NCBI GenBank assembly: GCA_946902875.1
Contig: OX336345.1
Span: 11,067,395 to 11,131,394 of the forward strand
DNA length: 64,000 nucleotides
Direction: 5' to 3'
From: Nematopogon swammerdamellus
Lineage: Eukaryota > Arthropoda > Insecta > Lepidoptera > Adelidae
The stretch's first letter is position 1. Every line of letters begins with the position of its first letter. Below are positions 31,801-44,300 of this stretch, in pieces. The position numbers were made by a program, and so were the translations under genes. The notes beneath the pieces are model-generated. The model made no database searches. It saw only the letters and a program-made list of their open reading frames with translations, and was not told the DNA's origin.

Positions 31801-32887
31801 TGGAGATGACGGTATCTTTGAGGAGGAGTTCATCGAGGATCGCCGAAAAGGTGAGTCGTGTCTGTGTGAAGTTGTTAATTTTGTCCTTTGTCCTGCTTGC
31901 AGTGAATTCAGTTAACCCCTCGAGCGTTGGCATCCGCGCAGGCTAAAGTGCCCCGTCGACAGTTTTGATGTCAGCGATTTGTAAGCATAGAGTTACGGTT
32001 AAAAAAAATTCTACATTCACTTATAAGTCGAGAAGTACTTAATCAATTCACATGGGGTTTTCACTGACACATTCAGGCACTTTAAGGATGGTTATAGGAT
32101 GTTTTTCCGCAGAGCGAAGCCACTTGAACGCTGTCACAAATAATGTGAAGTTAGTGGTTGCCATCTAGCGTCAGCGTTGACTGCACTTCGATATGTAATT
32201 TGCTTGGATACATTATTAGGCATTAGAGTTAAATCACCAACGAAGATCAGCCGTACCGACCAAAGGGAAGAACTATTGAAACTGGGTGTAATGGGCTGAC
32301 AATACTAATAAGCATTAAAAAGTTTTGTACTCATTCCATAATATAAATAATAATGCTAAGGGCTAAAATGATTTACTATGTGTTAATGAATAGTTAAGTA
32401 TTGTGCGACAAGCTCAGGTTTCGAGGTCATTACCAGTCGAAGTTTCATCACCGGCTTACTCACTAAAATTGCTTCACAAAATGTGTTTCCGAGACCTCGA
32501 GCAAGGTCGATAGTTGTGGTGCAATAAGGAAATTGTATAATGTCTCACAAATGCAGTAAATTGTTTAGTGCCTAGCGTGCTAGTTTTATAGTCAGATATC
32601 ACAGTGTGATTGGTTAATATATTGCAAATCTTCTTTTCGTACAAATGGGACAGTTCAGAATTTGTATACGAAAATCTATGCCCCAAGATTAAAGTATAGA
32701 TGATTAGTCTACTCCGGGGAATATTGATCTGTTTAATTGGCAAATGATATTGTTGACAGGTCTAGAGGTATTTATAAACAAGATTGCCGGCCATCCACTC
32801 GCTCAGAATGAGCGTTGTCTCCACATGTTCCTGCAGGAGCAGAACATCGACAAGAACTATGTGCCCGGCAAGATAAGGAACACATAA
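28836..32887 (+). CDS. Snx3: Sorting nexin 3
   Basis: Four coding exons, 28836-29033, 29887-29982, 31748-31850 and 32760-32887, all with GT-AG borders and matching phases, give 174 residues. The protein is a lone PX domain with a short N-terminal tail, as in SNX3/SNX12 (about 162 residues in vertebrates). Recognisable blocks are [54 protein letters not shown] and [20 protein letters not shown]. The Arg-Tyr of RRRYSDFEW, the Lys of PPLPGK and the Arg of EDRRKG are the expected phosphatidylinositol-3-phosphate contacts. The family works on early endosomes with retromer, recycling cargo such as Wntless. Two adjacent ATGs open the frame and either could start it. A 190-bp tandem repeat and a large transposon lie directly upstream. 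Identity is secure; SNX3 versus SNX12 is one gene in insects. Confidence 0.97.
29446..29500. repeat. Tigger-like terminal repeat fragment
   Basis: 'acagtagaacaccaattagg' followed by 'cttattcgaacagggg' resembles the pogo/Tigger terminal repeat type seen at 11123. It is a solo end in Snx3 intron 1. Confidence 0.45.
29586..29745 (-). pseudogene. Non-LTR retrotransposon 3' end fragment in Snx3 intron 1
   Basis: The minus frame reads [21 protein letters not shown], then [11 protein letters not shown] at the end, the C-terminal signature shared with 41885-42010. Confidence 0.65.
30856..30907. repeat. Perfect 22-bp hairpin in Snx3 intron 2
   Basis: 'cctgcgacccaattaaat' at 30856-30877 is exactly inverted at 30886-30907 with an 8-bp loop. 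The flanks are not similar to the other MITEs here. Confidence 0.85.
32225..32305 (+). repeat. SINE fragment
   Basis: 'gtaccgaccaaagggaag' and 'gtaatgggctgaca' correspond to the SINE body in + orientation. It lies in Snx3 intron 3. Confidence 0.5.
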
Positions 32888-33183
32888 TGCCGTCCACGAC
32901 ACAACACTGAACATCATGAACATCCACATCAAAGATATTGCGAAAATAATGCTCCGTGTTCTGAGATTTAAACGACTGAATAAAACATATTGGCCATTGC
33001 GATGAGTTGCTCTCACAAAACACACCTAAAAAGAGGATATGTTCATTCAATAATAATTGTATCGCATTTTTAAAATGGGCATCTATGTAAACAGCGTTAC
33101 ATATACTTATTTATCCTATTGTCAAACCCAACAATTAGATGAGAACAAACCCAACACAGTTATAAGTTAACAATTTATTGCTA

Positions 33184-33546
33184 TAGTCTGTTTTTTTAGA
33201 AGACGGAGTAAATTGACGTTTGACGGACATTAGAGTGTTGCACGCTTTGCACCACTAGTGATTGTAGTCGATGAAAATAGTATCGACTTTTACACGACAT
33301 GACACACCTTCACACATATTATGCGCTACCTGTGGCGCTGCCTTAAACTTAACATTTTTCTAGGTAGATTTAGCTTAATATGTTGTCAATTAAATCCACA
33401 ATTAGGTAAATATTAGAGTTTACAGTATTTCATTAATTAATCAATCGATAAAAGTGTCGACAGCAACTACATGCCTATTTAAAATTTGCCAGAAACTGGC
33501 AACACTCCAAACGTCACTTTACTCCGTCTTTCAAAAAAACAGACTA
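33184..33546. mobile_element. Tc1/mariner-type MITE, copy 1
   Basis: The terminal repeats begin 'tagtctgtttttttagaaga' and, inverted, 'tagtctgtttttttgaaaga', about 45 bp long, with TA flanks. The interior ('acacatattatgcgctacct', 'aggtagatttagctt') matches the element at 53086-53516. Confidence 0.8.
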
Positions 33547-34626
33547 TAATTATAATCAGAGTAGGTGTTTGTTACATATATTCTGGTGCAAAATTGTTGC
33601 TCAATTGTGGCACCCAATAACAGCACAGTTCCGATGACATAGACGGTGAGTGATAAACTCGATTCTATATGTGTAGTCGACCGCTAGACTATACCTACCT
33701 ATCTCCACTATAAAAATAAACCCCCTGTTGCAATGCAAAAAAATAATTTCAATCTCAGAATGTTAGCCCCACCCCGAGTTTTTAGTTTGTGCTAAGTGGG
33801 AGAACACATCAAAATGTATAATAACATTTTCAATTGTAAACTTTGTCATTATTTAGCCAATGTACTATTTCCTCTATGAAACATTGTTTTTTTATTCAAC
33901 AATGAGTTGGCTTGGAGCTTGAGCTTTTTACATCAACTACAACGTTGTATATTTTTCTGTGAGTTTTAGTATAATAAGTTTATTTTTTACTTGTTGTTTC
34001 ATTGCGAATACTTCTGTAATATTATTATCAATGACCAACTTGAGTACACCAACAGCATTCCTAAACAGAATATGATAGGTACTCATTGGTAATAACCACA
34101 GTATTTGGCAATTTTTTCATAAATAGTGTTAACAAAGCAAGCCATGTGTACGCACATCATCAGACACACACATCTTAAATGCTTAGAAATTATATAAAGC
34201 AATATCTTTTTATGTACTTATGTGGTTAAATGTTTGAAAAAATATATATATATATAAATTATTCCTAGCATGGACATTATTGTAAAGTTTGTTTTGTACA
34301 TGTAATTCATTGGAGGTGTGTGGTGTTTTAATGTCTCGTCAAAAAACTGATACATTTTTAAATTGAAATATGTATGTTTAAAGTTATTTTCATTGTAAAT
34401 ATTTTTTGACTCATCACAATCAGTATGAGTTATGAATAGTTTATGTTTGGTTTGGTCGATAATTCTTATAATATTATTAAGTTATTACAATATTATCATT
34501 ACCTATTATAAAACGGTGAATATGGCTTTTACTGCCCTATTTTATGAAACAATCAAACAATAGGTATTAGTTCACTTAGGTACATACGAGTATATCGGCA
34601 AACATGTTCATACGTTTTATAAACCT

Positions 34627-35191
34627 GGGGGCCGTCATCGATTTTTGCAGTTTTTCGATCCCCCCTCCCCCCACTATCATATCGTCATTATCTAATGAAC
34701 ACCCCTCTCTCGCAAAACTGACGTCATTTCCATTAACTACATGACAAAATCAATATTGTTGTTCAAATAATTGTTTTTTCTTTGCTTCATTCGCACCTGT
34801 CGTCCGACTGCCGACCGCTGACGATGCTGACCGGACCAGCGCATTGCGGCGGCTCACCAACAAAAAGTCAAAGGAAGCCAACATTTGTTTTAAAGCAGAT
34901 GAAAGCGCCGACTGCACGTATCGGTCTTATTAGACTGAACGGCAGCGCACCAACAAGAGTCAAAGGAAGCCGACAAGCGAACCGTCTACAGATACGCGCC
35001 GCTAGCACATGCCCCTAGCTTTCTTTGAAGTGTCGCGCGCGTGCAAAGCTAGTACTTAATATGTCATTAATATGGATTATTCGTATTGAATGACACCAGT
35101 TTTGGCCAGACTCCCCTACGTCACGTTACAATAATCTGCACACAGACCCTCCCCCCTTATTTTCAAATGACGTAATTTATGGACGGCCCCC
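34627..35191. mobile_element. MITE with GGGGGCCGTC ends
   Basis: The left end 'gggggccgtcatcg' and the inverted right end 'gggggccgtccataa' bound 565 bp containing two near-copies of 'aagtcaaaggaagcc'/'gagtcaaaggaagcc'. The target duplication is unclear ('cctg' next to both ends at best). Confidence 0.5.
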
Positions 35192-38100
35192 TGGTTAATT
35201 TTCACTTAGAATTGTAAAACTCATGAATTTGAGAAATATGTGGGTATACCTCCAATGCTGATTTCCAAATGACGATAGTCCAAGGGTTGGTTTTAAAACA
35301 AGAATTTCTCATTGCATACATTTTGACGGTTGATACAGGTGAAATAAAAATTGAGCAGTAATGGTCAACCATTAATTAGCCATATTTACCATAAGTTTTA
35401 GCATAAATTATTCTGTGGTAAATATTCTCTATTTTAAACATTATTTTAAGGCAGAATCGAAGATACAGTTTAACCCTTTATAGGACGGCCCATACAACTT
35501 TTCCGAACGTTATACCACATTTATTTTTACAAACTGAGTTACTCTTCAGTCCAGTTTGCCATTAATTCAACTATGCGAGTGGATCTCGACAGTAACCAAC
35601 ACCACATTATTGTTTATGATACGAAAAAATGGAACTTAGGTATTGGGTAAAGAAACAACATTGTGGAGCTACTGCAGTCTAGGTCATTATACAACCTAGC
35701 TAATGAACACGGCCATTCGCTAAAGTTTTCGAAACAATATTTTCTATCCCTTGTAACCTTTCTCACCATTGAAAACTTTATATAGATCACACAACATTAC
35801 AGTGCTATATTGTCTGATGCATGATTAAACTTTGGTCTCTCTCGCAGTTAATATTTTGGAATGTGTAGGCAATGATTGTTTTTGAAACTGTAGTGAGTCA
35901 TCCAGGCAGTGTAATGTTATGCATGAGTTATCTATCACCGTGCAATGTACCACAGCAGTTGTCTATGAAATATAGCGGGGTGAGTTATTAAAAAATTAAT
36001 AATTGTATCGTAGTTAGTAAAATGAATGTCGGATCACTGTGACTAACATTTAGCTACTAAATACATATTATCCCAAGGGCAAAATTATTGTAAACATTGT
36101 ATACTTAAAGGAGAACAGAATTCTCGTTTTTTCTTCTAAAATTGTTGTATACAATCTTCAAGGATTTATTATATATAACACAAATGCATTTGTTTAATAA
36201 ATAAAACAATGATTTAGTACAGTACTAAACTGCAACAAATTATTTAATTGTTAAAATGCAAAAGGCTGGCAGCCTAACTATTGTCCATCACCTGTGTGTG
36301 TAATGGAGGGTTCCAGGGCTACTGTTATGAATGCGATATAAATTGTGTAAATCTTAGAATAAATAAATTTGGTATCTTGAAAAGATGAATTCTGGTTTTA
36401 TTGCATGGTACTTCAACCAGCGACCAACCAATAAACAACCAAAGTCAACATAGCAATTTGTTCTAGCTACCTGAAAATATATTTTTCAGTGCTGCACAGC
36501 TTTCAAAGCATTTTAGAGTAAGCCCCGTTACAAACGTGCCCGGTGAATTTGCCCGGCGTTGGACCGAACCAGATAGTGGACGTAGGTAGTGTTGTATGAG
36601 CTAGTACGGACTGCTTCAGACGTGCCGGCAGAATGCACCCGGTGTCGGTCGGGCCGAGCACTGTCAATTGCAGGCGGTCGCGCGACGTCAGGTATGGAAT
36701 TGTTCCGAAGCGTACACAGGAGTCGGGCCGAGTCAGCCGGTGGCAGCTATTGCAGTAGATATATAAAAAACCTGTTAAAAAGTAACATTAACTAAAATTA
36801 AATATAAAGAAATATTTAATATTCATATAGAAAAAATATAGTAAATTTTGCAAATATTAATATTTTTATAAATCAATATGAAAAATTCTAATTTTTCTCT
36901 CCTCCATCCTTCCATGGAGAGGGAGACAAGACTTGTCATCTTTTCCTCCATCCCTTTTTACATTAATTTGACGGTAGAAACAATAGAAATACCCTAATTT
37001 AACTCCATGGATAGGAATAATGATAAATCCATACAGCAAAGTACACAATAATTTGTAAAAGTGGATGTTTTTATCGTCAATACACATTGTATGTCGATCT
37101 GCACTAAGAGAAGAGCGTGGAACTGTCGTTTAGTTGTATATCGCTCTTCTGGTATGAGTGAAACAATACAAATAAAATCTCAAAATACAAATTGGCGGAA
37201 GAAACCTTATTTAAACTTCACTGGTGCTGGCAACATTATTTGAACAGTCTAGGTAAAATGTGTGGCTTTATTTAAAACGCGAAGGTGCCAAAAATGTGCT
37301 AAACTTATTTTCTAGCTGCCTAACATGATTTTTTGGTGCTGCCAGATAGCCGGTGCAATAGATGTGCAAAATTTAACACCTAAAGTGCCAACTTGGCAAC
37401 TCTGCAACAGTATCGGGCAAAAGCCGGGGTGAGACCGGCGAAGACGTACGAAGTGTTGTCACCCGACGCCTAACCGGCGCGGCCCAACGCCGCTAAACAA
37501 ATCCACCCAGCATGTGTGTAGCTTCGACAGCACTCAAAACACTACCTACGCTCACGTAGATGCTTTGACTGCACATGCTCCCGAGTATCTACAGTCATAG
37601 CGTTAAACGCGTTGAACTGTCAAATTCAACTCCAATTTAGTACAAGGGTCACTGGAACAATTTCAGAGTGCAATAACAGGAATTCTAGAGGCCTCGCACG
37701 TGCGATCGCTGCGCTTGCCAATTCTCTAGAAGCAGTTATGTCACAAAAGAACTAACATTAAATAAGATAGATAAAATTTTAGAGCTGGTTTTTCATATTC
37801 AGTGCTGCGACTTATCCGTTGTAATGGTGGGTTGGCTGACGGTTCGTGGCACAGAATCATCCGGTCTCCAGAGTCGTTCGCCACGGATTTCCAACTCCTC
37901 ACGCCACGCCTCTTGAGTTTTCCTGTAATCAGTGCAGTGGTTGTGCGATCATTTCTAGCCAACAGTCAGATATTCACATTTTGGATTCCGTACCTCAAAG
38001 AGAGAACGAAATCTATTGGTGTGACTTTTGCGTACGTCTCACATAGGTTTTTATCCATGTACACAGGGTCATAAATGAAATATTTGTTGCATCAAGTTTA

Positions 38101-38272
38101 AATTTGGCTGTTGAAAAGTTTAGGTCATTTCAAAATTTATACAAAATTGTGACCACTTAAAGTTCAAATATGATGTTAAAAAATAAACATATTTGGTTTG
38201 TGGGGCAAGTGACGCATCGTTGGAACCAGGTCGGCTTATAATTCCTATCAGAACTATGTTACAGTAAGGTTG
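35192..38272. other. No gene seen
   Basis: AT-rich sequence with a patch of moderate GC (36520-36760) sharing 'gtcgggccgag'-like repeats and a related patch near 37430-37500. Short open frames at 37741-38074 on both strands have no family features. Confidence 0.35.
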
Positions 38273-38339
38273 TTATAACCCTTCACTCCGAAAGAAGAAG
38301 CGCGAACCTTCCGCTCTCCACTGGTGCCATAGGTACTGA
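38273..38339 (-). CDS. Tentative terminal exon of the PDE10-like gene
   Basis: The minus strand has a long C-run (38371-38391) and an AG at 38340-38341, followed by a frame in the right phase giving QYLWHQWRAEG and a stop at 38273-38275. Human PDE10A ends with a similar Leu-x-x-Trp segment after the conserved Cys. The frame is short and a different acceptor is possible. Confidence 0.4.
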
Positions 38340-41300
38340 CTTGAGCGATTGAGGAGGCAGCCAGCGGGGAGGGGGGGGGGGGGGGGGGGGGTTCGCCCTT
38401 CGCATTCTGCGCATAATTTCCAAGTTATACCACAGAATAGAAAAGAGTACCAGAAGCGACACTCCACAAGGCCACATAAAGGAATAGCTACTCTTGCTGA
38501 GACGCAATAAAGTTCAATTCAGCTCGCAAAGCGCTGCATGCCTAACTCGAATAATAACCTACATCACGCTTCTCTTTCTATCGCGTAACTCTATCTCTTT
38601 TGGCGCGATTCGGATCGTGTTGGGGTTGTCGTCTTGTGTGACGAATAAATTACTGTTAATAATTACTTAGCAGTTTTTTTTTACAAAACTCTGTGGCTTC
38701 TCTGAAGTGTAATAATGATGACATGCTAATTTGATTGATTCATTTATTTAATTAGTTTCTTATTTTAATTGTTGTATATTAGATAAGCGCAAAATGCCTA
38801 TGAATCAGGAACTGCCTCTGCGAGACAGATTCTTCTATTGCAGAGCCTCTCTTTGTAAATGCGTACATGAAATAATGAAATAAATAAATTATTTGATTTG
38901 ACATATTATTATCATCATTTCTTTATTTTCACATTTTTACTAAGCATTTATATTAATTTTACATATTTTATATTATACAAAAACTTATAAAAATACACAA
39001 AATTATCATATTATTATTATCATCATTCGTTCATTTCCGAGATAGTATTATTAGTATTAGTAGTCATTATTAATTCTTTATTAACACATTTACAATATTT
39101 ACATTAATTTCACATATTCAAAGTATAAAAATACAAATATATACCTAAAATTAATCATTAAATTAAATTAGTCATTATTAGTATTAGGATGCTCCAATTG
39201 CTCCATTATTATTATATCGAAGAATAGGCACAGAATACTTCGTACTGAATAGAATAGTTCGTTCCATCCAGGCGATCGACTGTATGCGTGCGCTCGCAAG
39301 CGCGGGGCTGCCCGGACTGTTTTGTATTCTCCGAATATCGCGCGCTGTAGGTGATTATCGCGGTAGGTATGAAGGAGTGTCTGAGGCCTGGTTATACTAC
39401 TTAACTGCACTATATACTTTGTAGTTTGGTTTATACAATCAATTTTACAAAATTAGAGTATTAAATGTTGGGCATATAAACCTGCAGCTATCTGCAAGTG
39501 GTCTTGTGTTGGGAAGGATGCTCTGTAGCATCAACATACACGGCAGGACCACCACCGAAATGAACTGCACCTGCAATAAACAACGAATGGCCAATCAATT
39601 AACTACAACACTACAATAATTATGCTATTAAAACAACTAATTTTGAATTGCACACACAAAAATATTAAAAAATAATTAAAAAACTAAATAGGTTTACTAA
39701 AATAACAGAAAAGAATGCCAACTTGTTCAGCCGGCTGGTCGGCACTATGTTTGCGGTCCATCATGCTCAGCGGTGTGTAGCCCATCTGGCGCTCCCGGTC
39801 GCCCTGTATCCGGAGTCACACAAACATTTTACTCCGTAGCAACACCAGTGTGAAAGCTACAGGTATTACACTATACATACCTTTAGCTCTTAGTACAGTT
39901 ACTTGTTATGCACACAGAACATTGTGTTGGAAAGATATGACTTCAATATTATACCTGCCTAATCCTAGAATTCACTATATAAGTAAGGTTTTGAAACCGT
40001 TCCCGAGTTGATGAAACTAAAACTGAGGTTGGTCGGTTCTTGTTCTTCAGTTGGGAGTTTTAACGAGGCACTAATCAATAATTACCTATATATTAACTGT
40101 CAGTCATCAGGATGAAGACAGACTATGTCAATAATGTTTGGTAGGTGTACCTGATGGTAGAATTCTTCGTAAACACTCTCAGTAATGGATTTGGTTATGG
40201 CAAAAGCCTTGCAAGAGCCGGATAGATCGCACGTTGTCATCATAATGCCCTGCAGAGGGGTTATAATTTAAACATTCGTTTGTCTGTTTAGTCTAGTCAA
40301 GTTTTCTGAAAATCGAATTTTTAGAAGCAAATCATATTAGGTACTTTTTGGTAAATGGTATTTTCTTACTAATTCGACCCCGCTGAATAAAAAAATGCCG
40401 TTTTGCCGTAGTTTTTTTTATTTTACAGAAAAACGGTTACAGATAGGAGCAAATTTTCAAAGAAGAACTTTGAAACTGTGGTTGTAGGAAAGTAAATGTC
40501 CCTTGTTTAAAACTGTGAACTCCCTGCAAACGTACCTGTTTTAATTCTGGAGAGACACAGTAATATGTTTGATTTCCTATAAGTTTTTAAATAAACATAC
40601 TTAACCAATGTTTTAAACTGTGTATTTGTTAATTCCTTATGCACAAAAACATATAACTACACATTTTGAATGCGTTCCTGTGTCAAAGGGGGGCTTTACA
40701 GCGGCAACAGCGGATTTCAGCACCATATTGGTCGCCATCTTGAATATCTCACTTCCGGTCGGTACTTCGCTCGGGCAACCAGCATATTTGCATTTAGCAG
40801 GGTCAATATAGGGGGAAATGACCTTTCGCTCAAAAGTAATATTCCATGCTTCTAGTGGATGATCCATGATTCTAGGGAGAGTGTAAGATGCGCGCGGGAA
40901 TACCTCCACGCGGTAAACTGTAGTTCGAGAACCATTGTTTACATGAATATGAATTAGATGTCATTTTCAAGATAAATGCATAGGTAAGCTATAAAACGTC
41001 TGTAGATAATTTTCTCATAACTGCTGTCACTTTCATACAAATTGAGAAGAAATATACAACAAAAAATATTTTTTTAACTTGTTCATCGAATGTCAAAGGC
41101 TGTATCTCAAAAACTGCTTATCGTATCGATATAAATTTAGCACTTATGTTTAGGAAATTTAATGTAGATTAAGTTCTTCTTTGAAAATTTGCTCCTACCT
41201 GTAACCGTTTTTCTGTAAAATAAAAAAAAACTACGGCGAGGGACACTTCAGAGGGGAAATGGGGGGAGATTTGTGGGGGGGGGGGGGGGCGGGGGGAGGG

Positions 41301-44300
41301 CAAATGGCATTTCTGGATTCAGCGGGATCGAATTAGTAAGAATACACCGTTTACCAAAAAGTTATATGATTTGCTTCTAAAACTCATAACGGAAGCCTTT
41401 TTAAAAATGTTTGCCTAGAGGTAGTCTAGTTGTATGTTATTCTTAAACGTGTCGATACAGAAAGTACCTAAGTAACAGACAAACTGATCTTGTTGACAAG
41501 ACGTAGAACGAGTACCTTGAGCAATGAGCGATGATGTGTATCGCTCCAGTTGAACACTTGTTCCGACAGCAGCGGCGCTAGTTGCCCGCGCGTGCGGAAG
41601 TACACAGCAAGATCCGTGCACAAGATGTTGTACCGCATCTCGGACAGGATGTTCGACCGGTCCGTGTCCGGTATGCGGGAGAGAACATTCTTGTCCTTTA
41701 GAAAAGTTATTTGATCATCAAGGATAACTAAGACAAGATTTAAAGTCGCCCAGCGAGCTATGGAAAGCCCCACGCTCGGCAAGCTGAAGTGGCAGTAGGC
41801 TGGGAGTATCTGTCGCAGACCCGATAACTGCTGGGTAGACAGGTGTTCGAATGGAGACCACGTGCAAGCAAACGTAGAGTGGGACACCCCCGGCTAGGTG
41901 GACAGCAGACCTAAAAACGGTAGCCGTGGACGGATGACCAGATGACTTGTGGTGCCTCGAGAGAGGCCTATGTTCAGCAGTGGACCGATATCAGCCCGAT
42001 GATGAATAACTAAACGTGTATTTTCAGCGACCATCCCCCTTGCCTCTCTTACAATTCTCTTAAGGTTGGAAATAGTAGCAAGCGGACGTCCCACACGGAG
42101 GCTACCAGTAAATAACAGATGTCTGCTTCTACGAATGTATACATACGAACAGTCAACAATGGATCCACTAGCATTTCAATGCTTACTTACAGTACTCGGG
42201 CAGTAAATAATGAAGATTGAGGTTTAGAAAGAGACAATCCGGTTGTAGAGCGTCGTCCCTGTCACACGAACTCGCACGTCTCTGTGCGACAGGGACGACA
42301 TACTCAGGGTTGCCAGCGCTTCAAAGGGTAAAACATAGTAGAATAGTGATTTATATTTCACAGAAATAGTGACATAATGGTGACTCTATCGTAACATAAA
42401 TTTAATTATTTTAAGCCGTCCGGGTTATTCACGTTAACGTTAATTCTGATAGATAGCAGCTAGCTCAATTAGCCGGTGTTGTTATTAGTTAGTATGTAAA
42501 CTAAACCATTGGTATGTTGTGTTATAGGTACCTTTTTGGAAACTAGAATAAATAACTAATTTATTTAATATTTTTTTAATTGTCTACGTCTCTACGTCCC
42601 CGCCCCTCCCACGCTTCGCTCGGTCGCCGCATGATGGCATATCGGACAGTGACGCGAAGGATGGGAGCGAGGTGTGGCATCTTCTCACTTTTCGAATTTG
42701 CAGTGAAATCTACACGTAAAACCAAAAAATGTTTACCGATTTCTATAGCCAAAGATATCTTGAATAATGTTGCATTGTCTGTACGGATAAGATAAAAAAA
42801 TCTAACCTCAAAATGGTTCACTGGCCGATGAGACATTCACTACTTACAGACAGATTGACAACAAATGTTATGAGGAAAACCGCTTTCACGCTCAGTATAG
42901 ATTTAACAAGAAAATCATTTTGTCATTGAGTCCCCATAGAAAAAATTGTTCGTATTGATGGGTAGTACCACCTCTTGCTCTGAAATAGTGACCAAATTTC
43001 GAAAATAGTGAGAAAAGTGACATGATTTAAAAATAGTGACAATAGTGACTCACTGGCAACGCTGGACATACTACAACCGGATCGGGCGCCTCACCTCATA
43101 CCGCAAATGCACTCAGATGTTACGCTTACAATACCTTTCTATATTGCATCGCTATCTTTAAAAGTGCATTGCATCGTCACGTCGAGTCTCGGTGTAAGTG
43201 AGCTGACCCTAAGTGTTGCCTTATGTTACAACTACAACATAATATGTTCCGACCCACAGAAACATATCAACACGAGGAGTAGCGACAATACGTAGGTAGA
43301 TAGATAGATAGTATGTTATGTATAGACCGTTCACAGTTATTTTACCTCTAGCCATCAAGTTGGCTAACCTGAGCTCTGTGTAGCCATAATTGGTTCGTAC
43401 TATTTCCCTGTACGAAATATTTGAATATATTTTTAGAATAGAAACTCTTTATTGCACACAAATTGAAAGAAGAACAGTACACGACAAGAAACAAGAAATG
43501 CAGGAGTGCGCAAAGGTGGACTTATCACTACAAGTACAACAGGTACTTATACATAATTTCCACTACCACGGGTAAAATATCAATAGCAAGTAACCCTTTT
43601 TAGGACCGTAGTACTAGTGACAGCAAGTGGTGCCAACTTAGCGGAAGATACAATGACGTGTGTCAGAGGTAAAATAACTGTGAACGAACGATCTGCAGTT
43701 ACATTCTGGATGGCTAGATGACATAATGTACATTCGGACATGCACTTTAGGATGGTTACTGCTCATCATATAAACACTAAATAATGTGTATAAATAAAAC
43801 AATTACTGCTCTCTTAAGAGTAAGAGTGCTATGGTGAGTAGGTAGGTTATTGGCTGGTACAGGACTTTACCTCAATAATTTTCTTTGCAAGGAAATAGTG
43901 GTGGTTCTCGAGCGTGGATGTGTGGTACATGCTCGCTAGAGGGTGATTGCAGAGAGCCAGAAAATTGTTGTTATATCCCGGATGATCGACATCATGGCAC
44001 AGACCGCCTAACATCAGCGCTGCCCGCTGCAATGACACCACGACGCAGATGTGATTAGGTGCAGAAGGTACAAATGCTTGGACGCTCGTGTCAATTTAAA
44101 TTATTTGCTAAAGTTTAGGCCAGAGAAAAAATTATTCTGAATAGAAATCGAATTTAGAGTTACAAATGACAATCAATATAATTTGATGATTGTTTATTTG
44201 AACTGACCGTTTTTCATTATTATAAATTACTATCAAATGTAATAATAAAGTACCTCACCTCGGAGAAATCAAAGTAGTCCTTATTATTTACCAGAATCAC

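Larger units (their letters stand above)
32888..36395 (+). other. Snx3 3' UTR and downstream flank
   Basis: The first AATAAA after the stop is at 32979-32984, so a short 3' UTR is possible. A later candidate is 'aataaataaattt' near 36359. A SINE fragment lies upstream in the intron at 32225-32305, and two MITEs are inserted in this flank (33184-33546 and 34627-35191). No other gene was seen. Confidence 0.4.

Noticed and set aside
41274..41299. G-runs here and at 38371, and C-runs at 16148 and 46795, considered as G-quadruplex systems
   Set aside because: Plain homopolymer runs with no repeated spacing; likely slippage-prone tracts or assembly-sensitive regions.
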